From IMG/VR virus record IMGVR_UViG_3300036770_004060, positions 1 through 64,000 of that record: a stretch of 64,000 nt of DNA; one strand, given 5' to 3'. Each line of letters begins with the position of its first letter. Position 1 is the first letter of the stretch. A model generated the notes under the pieces. It was given only the letters and a program-made list of their open reading frames with translations. It was not told the origin of the DNA and searched no databases. Shown one piece after another: positions 1-7,900 of this stretch. A program made the translations under genes and the position numbers. The stretch comes from a virus.

Positions 1-180
1 CGTTCTAAGTTACGTTCTAAGTTATATTCTAAGTTATATTCTAAGTTAGATTCTGAGTTAGATTCTAAGTTAGATTCTAAGTTACATTCTGAGTTAGATT
101 CTAAGTTACGTTCTAAGTTATATTCTGAGTTATATTCTAAGTTAGATTCTGAGTTAGATTCTAAGTTACGTTCTGAGTAT
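1..180 (+). repeat. In-frame 12-bp tandem repeat
   Basis: Fifteen consecutive 12-bp units of the form NNTTCTRAGTTA (the last one diverged) encode x-S-K/E-L tetrapeptides. Variation is concentrated at codon 1 (CGT, TAT, GAT, CAT) and at the first base of codon 3 (AAG/GAG). Unit length is a multiple of three, so copy-number change keeps the frame. The array continues past the left edge, so its full length is unknown. Confidence 0.95.
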
Positions 181-912
181 AATAATGACTATCTTTTCAC
201 TACAAATGCTTATTCTAATACTATATTGGCTTGGTATAAATTTATAAAAGAAGAATTTAATATTGAATCTAAAATAGGAGTTGAATTAGATTCTTGGAAT
301 AATTTATATGAGAAATCTGGAGTTTATTCTGCTATTTTTTCAGAACTTATTTGTATAGTGTCAAAATATCCAAAGAAAATCCATCGAAATTCAGAAAAAG
401 ATTTACATAATATAAACGGAAACTCGGTTGAGTGGGCTTTTTCAACAGAATTTACAAAATTTGATTGTTTTTATCTAAATGGAAGAAATATTCCTAAATG
501 GGTATTTGATGAGTATATGAGTGAATCTTATTTTGATAAATTCATAAAAGAAGAAAATGAGGATATTAAAGCAGGGTTAGTTTCTCTAATAAAAGAACGT
601 GATGGAAATGAAGCATTATTGAAATTTTTAGGAGCTTTTCTTGTTGACGAACAAGAGATTGTACATAATAACAAACATAGTGAAGTATTAAGATTATATA
701 AAACAAAAGAAAAATACTCTTTTTTACAAAACTCTAAAGGAGAGATGAATCAACAATATGCTTGGACAGAAATGTCTTGTCCTTCAACAGGTCAAACATA
801 TCTTATAGATACTTGTCCTTTATTTAACAATGTGATTGATTCGATTAAGTTTCATAGACCAAATAGAGTTCCTATGGATATAGAATATAAATGGTTAGAA
901 TTTGCAAATTAA
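1..912 (+). CDS. Tetrapeptide-repeat protein with DUF6745-like C-terminus (5' end outside window)
   Basis: The frame is open from the first base and stops at 912, so the gene begins before the window. The first 60 visible codons are 14 copies of a four-residue unit, x-S-K/E-L with x = R, Y, D or H, plus a partial copy. An internal TTG at 226 is unlikely to be the start because the repeats are in the same frame. The rest (about 240 aa) resembles DUF6745: an HRN..LHN..G..VEW segment, a Y-LNG-xxIPKWV segment, and late on a CPSTGQTYL segment. That assignment is from memory of the family. The next gene is the small partner usually found with it. Function is unknown. Confidence 0.6.
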   Translation, partial: RSKLRSKLYSKLYSKLDSELDSKLDSKLHSELDSKLRSKLYSELYSKLDSELDSKLRSEYNNDYLFTTNAYSNTILAWYKFIKEEFNIESKIGVELDSWNNLYEKSGVYSAIFSELICIVSKYPKKIHRNSEKDLHNINGNSVEWAFSTEFTKFDCFYLNGRNIPKWVFDEYMSESYFDKFIKEENEDIKAGLVSLIKERDGNEALLKFLGAFLVDEQEIVHNNKHSEVLRLYKTKEKYSFLQNSKGEMNQQYAWTEMSCPSTGQTYLIDTCPLFNNVIDSIKFHRPNRVPMDIEYKWLEFAN

Positions 913-953
913 TATTAATTTTGAAATAGTATAAACAAAATAAACAAATAAAT

Positions 954-1331
954 ATGGAAACACTTAAAATTATTAATCAAATCGGAATGCAAGGCGACTG
1001 TGAATTTTTCTTAATAGAAAAAATTCCATCAGATGCAATAAAAATAGAAAAGCAATTTATTGCTGAATCTGAAAGGTCAGGTTCACTTCATGGGTTATTT
1101 GGTAATTATGACCAATACGAAGTAGATGGTGGATTCTGTTTAGACGTGAAAGAAGATTGTATTTTAAATCACACTTTAAAAGAAAATCTAAATGGTATAT
1201 CTATGGAAGAAGTAAAGGTTCTTCCTAAAAAAGACCACAGACATTCAATAATTAGAAAAGGATTGTACTATGTTGGAATACAGCAGAAATTTGACCCATT
1301 AGAGGGAATTAAAAAAAGAGTTATTGATTAG
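954..1331 (+). CDS. Small conserved partner of the DUF6745-like protein
   Basis: A 125-aa soluble protein 41 bp after the repeat gene. It opens with MQGDCEFFLIEKIP and ends with a DHRHSI..KGLYYVGIQQKFDPLEG segment. I recall this pattern from a short bacterial family commonly encoded beside DUF6745 proteins, where a similar H.HR.I.L..G.Y.V..QREYDPLEG block occurs. The pairing suggests the two work together, but no activity is established that I know of. No signal peptide or membrane segment is visible. TAATTTTG at 916-923 is a possible -7 box. Confidence 0.6.
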   Translation: METLKIINQIGMQGDCEFFLIEKIPSDAIKIEKQFIAESERSGSLHGLFGNYDQYEVDGGFCLDVKEDCILNHTLKENLNGISMEEVKVLPKKDHRHSIIRKGLYYVGIQQKFDPLEGIKKRVID

Positions 1332-1361
1332 TGAATCAATCGGGTGTCGTATAATGGTCGT

Positions 1362-1475
1362 GTGGTAGAATGGTAAATATAGCAGGTATTCTGTTTTCAG
1401 TGATAGGTAGCACCTATTTGAAACTATTTCGAGATAGTTCTGAAGTGTGTAGGGTTCGATTCCCTGCTATTACCC
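1362..1475 (+). ncRNA. tRNA-like RNA, atypical or intron-containing
   Basis: An exact A-box (TGGTAGAATGG, 1363-1373) and an exact B-box (GGTTCGATTCC, 1453-1463) are present, but 79 bp apart, longer than in an ordinary tRNA. The T arm TAGGG-TTCGATT-CCCTG is good and is followed by CTATTAC, which can pair with GTGGTAG at 1362-1368 as a seven-pair acceptor with two G-U pairs. Between the boxes lie two perfect hairpins, ATAGGT/ACCTAT and AACTAT/ATAGTT. ATAGCAGG (1379-1386) is also exactly complementary to CCTGCTAT (1463-1470), competing with the T arm. No standard cloverleaf could be drawn, so anticodon identity is open. Confidence 0.4.
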
Positions 1476-1495
1476 ATATAAATTAGACATATATT

Positions 1496-1975
1496 ATGAG
1501 TTATAAAATAAATGTTTATTTTACAATTGAAGACATTAATGCTTCTTTTAATTTTTTAGAGAAAAATAAAATAGGCTCTACTTTTACGGTTGATTTTATG
1601 AAGGGCGTTAAAAAGGAATTATCTGATCTTGAATACCTCCTAAGATGGAGTTTAAATAGGAATATGAATTATTCTAATGGTGTAAACATATTAACTAATT
1701 CACCGTTAGTTATTTGCTATATAAACAATATGCTATACGCTTTTAAAAAAGGAAATAAAGCAAGTGATGAGATAAAATCTAAAATTTCAAAAATAGTTCC
1801 TAAAAATAATTGGATTGACCCAGACAATTTTAGTGCTCATGAAATTAAGAATGGTAAAGAAAAAAATATTTTTAATAGAAAAACTGGCTTAATAAAAGAA
1901 GTATCAATTGATATAATTTCAATTAAAATAATAGAAGATTTTAGAGAAATGGCAATGTGTACAATTACTCCTTAA
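1496..1975 (+). CDS. Hypothetical protein, 159 aa
   Basis: No family recognised. It is a charged, Lys/Ile/Asn-rich protein without signal peptide or clear membrane helix. ATG at 1496 lies 20 bp after the tRNA-like element. Its stop codon overlaps the end of the giant minus-strand virion gene by 11 bp, so the two transcription units converge here with no terminator between them. Confidence 0.6.
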   Translation: MSYKINVYFTIEDINASFNFLEKNKIGSTFTVDFMKGVKKELSDLEYLLRWSLNRNMNYSNGVNILTNSPLVICYINNMLYAFKKGNKASDEIKSKISKIVPKNNWIDPDNFSAHEIKNGKEKNIFNRKTGLIKEVSIDIISIKIIEDFREMAMCTITP

Positions 1976-4900
1976 TCTCAATGTCTAGTTTTTCCTTGTC
2001 GTTTCCATACTTATTAAGTATCTTTCCTTTAGCGTATTCAGTTGAAATTTCTTGTAAATATTTCATATCCTTTTCTAAAACCTCTCTAGTCTTAATTGAG
2101 TTTAGATATTCGTAGTTTTCTAAAACAAGTTTGTTATAATATTCTTCTTGAATCTTTTGAGCCTCATCTTGAATACTATTATCCTTAGAGAATACTTTTA
2201 GTTTTAAATCGGGCGCACCATCTATCTTTATGGTATAAATAAATCCTTTTTCAGAATCCTCACGCATCTCACTAAAATATCTTTTGCTTATATTAAGACC
2301 TCTATCAAACTTATACAACAATCCAACTGTTTTAAGTTTTTCTGAACGTTTTTCTCCTATATCAAAAGTCTCTTTAAGGAATTTAGAGTAGTTGGTTTCT
2401 TTAGGATATATATTTCCAAATACATCTGTTTTATTCTTGTCAATTATTCCATCAAGTCCATAGAAGTTTTTAGCAAATCCTTTTACTAATGAATAGTCTC
2501 CCTGAGTATCTTTTTCGGGTTTATCGTACGCCGATTCAATAGCAACGAATATGTCTTGAAGAATAGCAGGGGCAAGTATAGGTTTAGTCTTATCTCTTAA
2601 CACACCAGTTCCAACAGAAGCCCATTTTATTAATGGGTTATCGTCGGGTGCTTGGTTGTAATCCCTAATCATTCTACTTAAAGATGTAAGGCTATTATCA
2701 GTAAACACTCTTAAATTGTTCCCTAGTGCTTTTACAAATCCTTTAGTATTTGGAGCAGATGAAAAATTTTCCATTCTTCTTTCTCCCATTTCTTCATGCA
2801 GGTAGTCCGTAAATCCTGTAATATTTGCAAGTACAGACTGAATAGATGGAGATAACTCAAAATTTATATAATTATCAAATTTGCCGTCTTTGTCTTTTGT
2901 AAATGATATTGATAGTGGTTGGTAGTTTTCGTGAGCTTTTTCGTTTTCTTTAAAATTAACACCAAAACCTCTAATGTCTAGTGGTCTATCTTTTCTTAAT
3001 TTATATTTCTTTTCTTTATCATCCCATTCCATCATGAGCATAAGTCCTGCAAGTGCTAACCCTGTAACAACTAAGTTAGAGGTAAGTCGTTGTTTTGCAA
3101 GAAGCGGATTAGCAATTTGTTTTCCTTTTATATCTCTAATAAACTCTCCAGATACAGGGTCATATCCTATTCCATAATAAGCATCAATTGCTCCAAGTAT
3201 AGGCATTCCAGTTTTAGACTTATTAAAGATGTTTACAGAAAGCCTAAGGAACATAAAAGTTAAGTTAAATAGTAGCTTACTAGACATTACAAAAGCATTG
3301 TCATTTTCATTTATTGCAGTAGTTTTTTGAAGTCTATCTAAGCCATATCCTAAAACCCCATCAGATTTTGCTATCAAGGAAACGTCTTTTGCTAACTGTA
3401 CACCATGCTCAAAATGAGTTCCTAATTCATTTTCTTGCAATTCTTGAACTCTAGTTGACAGATATGTTTCTTTAGCGTTAAATCTACTTCCTGTAATGCC
3501 TAGCTCATCCCTAATTAACTCAACAACTTTATTTTCTTTTTCAGCATCAGAGTATTCAGGGTAATTATAGGTAACAAATTCTTTTATTCTATCTTCTATT
3601 TGTTTAAAGTCTTCTTCCGCTATTTTTCTAAACTCATCATTTAATAGGTAAGCAGGTTCTTTTCCTGCTTTAACAGCTTCCGTAGTTCCAATTACTTGTC
3701 CTGCAATAACATTCATAAACGTATCTAAAGCCCCAAGTGCATGGACACCTTTAAACGTTTGACCAAAAGTTTTGTACGCAACTTTACTATATTCTTTATT
3801 ATTAAACGCTTCACCTAGACCTGATAATAAAGCATTTTCAATAGGATTTTTCATTTGGTTTCCTCTTGAATCAACGGAAGATTGACCCTCACGAAGTCCA
3901 GATTCTCCGTAAAAATTAAATCCTGTTTTTCTAGCTATTGCTGCTTTCCTAAATGCTGTTGGTATTGCTTTATACCCTGCATAAATTCCTTTAGCATAAG
4001 CGTTAACATCTCTTTTATACGTTTTATCTTTTATATTAGATATAGACGGAACAAGATTATTCATTGCGTAAATAAGCGAACCCCATCCAGCCTCTCCATA
4101 ACCACCAATACCAGCTTTAAAGAATGTTACTATGTTTGATAAAACAGCCGTGTACATTGTAGATTCTATTGTTCTTGCAACTTTATAAAAGTTCCATGGT
4201 TTAGCTGTTTCAAGAAGCGTGTTAATCTGCATTTGAAGCCTTTGTATTTGATTCTTCTTATAGATGTTCAACACTTTAGGTTTCCCATTAGTAGTTTCTA
4301 TTTCTTTAGACAAATCCTCCTCCAGTTTAAACATCTGCCAAGAAATACTATCTATTTTTTTACGAATATCTGATGGTATGTTTCTAAAACCAAAACGCTT
4401 TTCAAAAGCACGGGTAAACTCATTGGCATCTGTTATACCGCCAAGTTTAATCATATTCATAATCTTGTTTCTTTCACGTCTATTATTTGATTCGTCTATA
4501 CGTTTTTGTAATTCTAAAGATTCTTCTTCACTTATAGTTCCTCTTATTTTCTTTTCTTTTAAGGATTCGGTTGTTAATCTTCCATCTTGTTTCTTAATAG
4601 CATCAATTATTTTTAGTTGCTCTTTAGCTACAAGTTTTTCTATGCTTTCATTAATTTTATCCTCATATTCTTTAGCTATATCTTCTGCCATTTCTCTAGG
4701 AATATTCGTTTTACTGATTATGGCATCTACAAGCGTTCTAGTATATTGACTTCTACCCATATAGTGGTCTTTAACAGCTTTTTTTATAGCCTCTGTGGTA
4801 ATTATCCTCTCTTTGTCGATAGCTTTCTGTAAAACCTCTATTTCATCAGATACCTTTTTGACCCTTTCGTTTAATTTTGGTGTATATTCTCCAACACCTT

Positions 4901-7900
4901 TTCTTAATCCCTCAAGTATTTTTTTAAGGTTTTGTATTTTTTCGAGTTCGGCTATTCTTGCTTTGACCTCTTTTAGTTCAGTAGAATCCTCTGTTCTATT
5001 TTGAGTTCTTTTGTTTCTTTGTTTACCTTTTTCCAAATCAGCTAAGATAGATTTATACTTAGCAAGTCTTTCTTTTTGACTTTTAGCTTTGTCTAAATCA
5101 GATTGATATATAGCTTCAAATTCAGGGTTTTCTCTAGCGATAGCAAGTATATTGTCTCTGTTTAAGGGATTGCCATCAACTAAATTTTTGTAAATTTCTT
5201 CTACAATCTGCATAGCATTTAAAACTCCAAGTTGAACGTGATAAGCAACTAAATAACCTACATTCTCAATGATTCTTGTAGGAAATCCATTAGCAGACAA
5301 CTCGCCACTTCCTCCTTTCTTAAATTCTTCTTTTAGCCTTTTATATGTTTCTTCTATTTTTATTTTTAAATCTGCTATTCTTGCTTCTCTTTGAGCATTT
5401 GTTTCTTTAGGCTTTTTAGGATATTTCTTATTTGAAACTTTTTTAATTGCCTCATCAATAACTTCATCTGTGAATGCTTCATTAACTAAACTACCCAAAG
5501 CATTCAACACTCCATATCTTCCGCTATTAATATGTTCCTGTATTCTTTCTCTAATTTTTCTATTAGGGTCAAATCCGTAAACTTTCTCCATCGAAAATAC
5601 AGTAGGATATTTCTGATAAACTTTATTTAGGTAGGAATTTATTTGTCCCTCCTGTGTTCTTTCAAGTGAAACTTCTGCCAAGAAACCCATTGCACTTTCA
5701 AGTTCTGTTTCCGCAATTTGTAAAAGTTCATTATCATTTGTTCTAATTGCCTTATCTTTTAAAACCATGGCATCATTTGTTATTCTTGCTGAACCCTCCA
5801 TAATAACAGCAGTCTTAATATCTCTACTAACTTCGCTTGTTTGGGCAGACCTAACATATAATATAGCCTCTAATGGCGTTCTTAGTGTAAGGAACTCGTC
5901 TATTTTTTTAGAAAACTCTTCTTGATTTTGGACAGTATAAGTACCCATATCCTTAATCTTCTTAGCCATTGCTTCGTCCTGCATTTCGGATGCTCTAAAC
6001 GCTGCTGAACTATATTTTTTACCATCTTCTAGTGCTTTTTCTGCTTCACCCTTTTTAGACATATTTTCAGGTACTATTCTAGGTGGAATATTCTGTACAG
6101 GTTCTGTTTGTTTTTCAGCTTTAGGGGTTTCCATTGTTGTACCCTCACTAACTGGATTAGATTCTTCTACTAATTGCTCTACAGGCTCATCACTAACAAC
6201 ATCTTCTTGGCTTGGTAGGTTAGCTAAAACTTGTTTCTCAATATTTTCTTTACTAGAATCAGACAAACTATTATAAAATTCATTCGTCTTTAAATATTTT
6301 TTTACAGCACCAACTATATCACCTGTTTTTTCTACCATGTCGGCAACCTTTTCAACTAAATCATTCCAATCAATACCAAATTTCACAAATTCGATTTCTT
6401 CTCCCGTTAAAGGATTAATCATTTTTGGTTTATCTGTTTTTAATTTACGTATATTATTAGCAAATTTATCAAATACATTTGGAGCGGTTTCATTTACCTG
6501 TTCTTGTGCTTCCAAAATTCCACTTGTCGAAGCCTCCTCTGTGCTTCCTGCTTGGATAGGTTCTCCTTTGATAGTCTTTTCCCCTCCTTGCTCACCACTT
6601 GATATCCCTGTTTGGTTTTCTTTATCATATTCTTCTTGTTTTAAATTTTGCTCATTTTTTAAAATAAGAGGTTCGCTTATTTTAATTTTACCCTCTTTTT
6701 TAAAATAAGATTCTACATAAGAAGTTACTTTTTCAGATGGATTCTGCATTATCATATCCGATAATTCTTTTTTATCCATTTTAAGAACATCTTCTTCCGT
6801 ATAAACTTTATTATTTTGGTCTATATAAGCTGTATCTAAATCTTCATTTAATAAAATTTCAGGACTTGCCTCTCCACTTCTTAAATTATTATCTTCTACT
6901 TGTTTATTAGATAGTAATTCTTTTTCTAAATAAAAATCAAGTAACGAATTTGGAACTGTAACTTCAAATATATCATCTCCATTCTCATTTTTAGTAGGTT
7001 TAACCCTATCTTTAAAGTATTCGGGTATTTCGGCTTCTGTTTCATATTCAAACGAAGAAACATCTCCATTATATACATCTTTTCTAAGTTGTTCTTTACT
7101 TGGCTCTTTTATGGTAGATTCCTGTTCTGTTGTTCCTTTAATATTTACTTCTTTACCTAAAAATTGAGCAGTCTTTGGATTCATTCTTAAACCCTCTTGT
7201 TTAGGCATTTGAATAATCTTTGTATCTTCCTCTGGCGATACATCTTCAACAATAGGTTTAACTTCTTCTATCTTATCTTCTGATACTGTATCACTTACAG
7301 TTTCTTTTTCTTTTGATTCAGGAGGCGTTTCTTTAACAACTTCTTCTTTATCTAAATTATCTGATGCTTCTAAGTTATCAGCAACTTCTTTAGCTACTTC
7401 GTCTGCCTCAACGTTAGCTTCATCTACATCATTACGTACTTCTTCAACAATATCCTTTATCGTTTCTTTTTGTTTAGGCTCTAAATTATCGTAAGCATCT
7501 TGTGTTGATTGCGGAAGTGCCAGTCCAAATGCACCACCAAGAATAAACGAAGAAACAACAAGTTGCATAACATCGTCAATATCCTTATATCTAGTTGCTA
7601 CTTCATCCCAAAAACCTCTAGTTCTTAGTTCATCATTATAAATTGATGTTAGTTCTTGTAAACTTTCTTCAATCACCTCACCACCCCCTCTAGCACCTAC
7701 ATTTTTAATCACCTGAACAGCTTTTGGTGTACTTTGACCAAAGATTGAAGCCGTAAGCCCTAATGCTTTTTTTGTTTTACCGTATAGCCCTATAATAGCT
7801 TTTGAACCAGTAAGTCCAACAAAACCATTCGCAAACTTTAATTGCTTATTTGGGTCGTTAAAAAACATTCCAGCAACTTCAAATTGCGCCCCCTGTTTTA

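Noticed and set aside
1-180. CRISPR-like array
   Set aside because: Units are 12 bp with no spacers and are translated in frame; it is a protein-coding tandem repeat.
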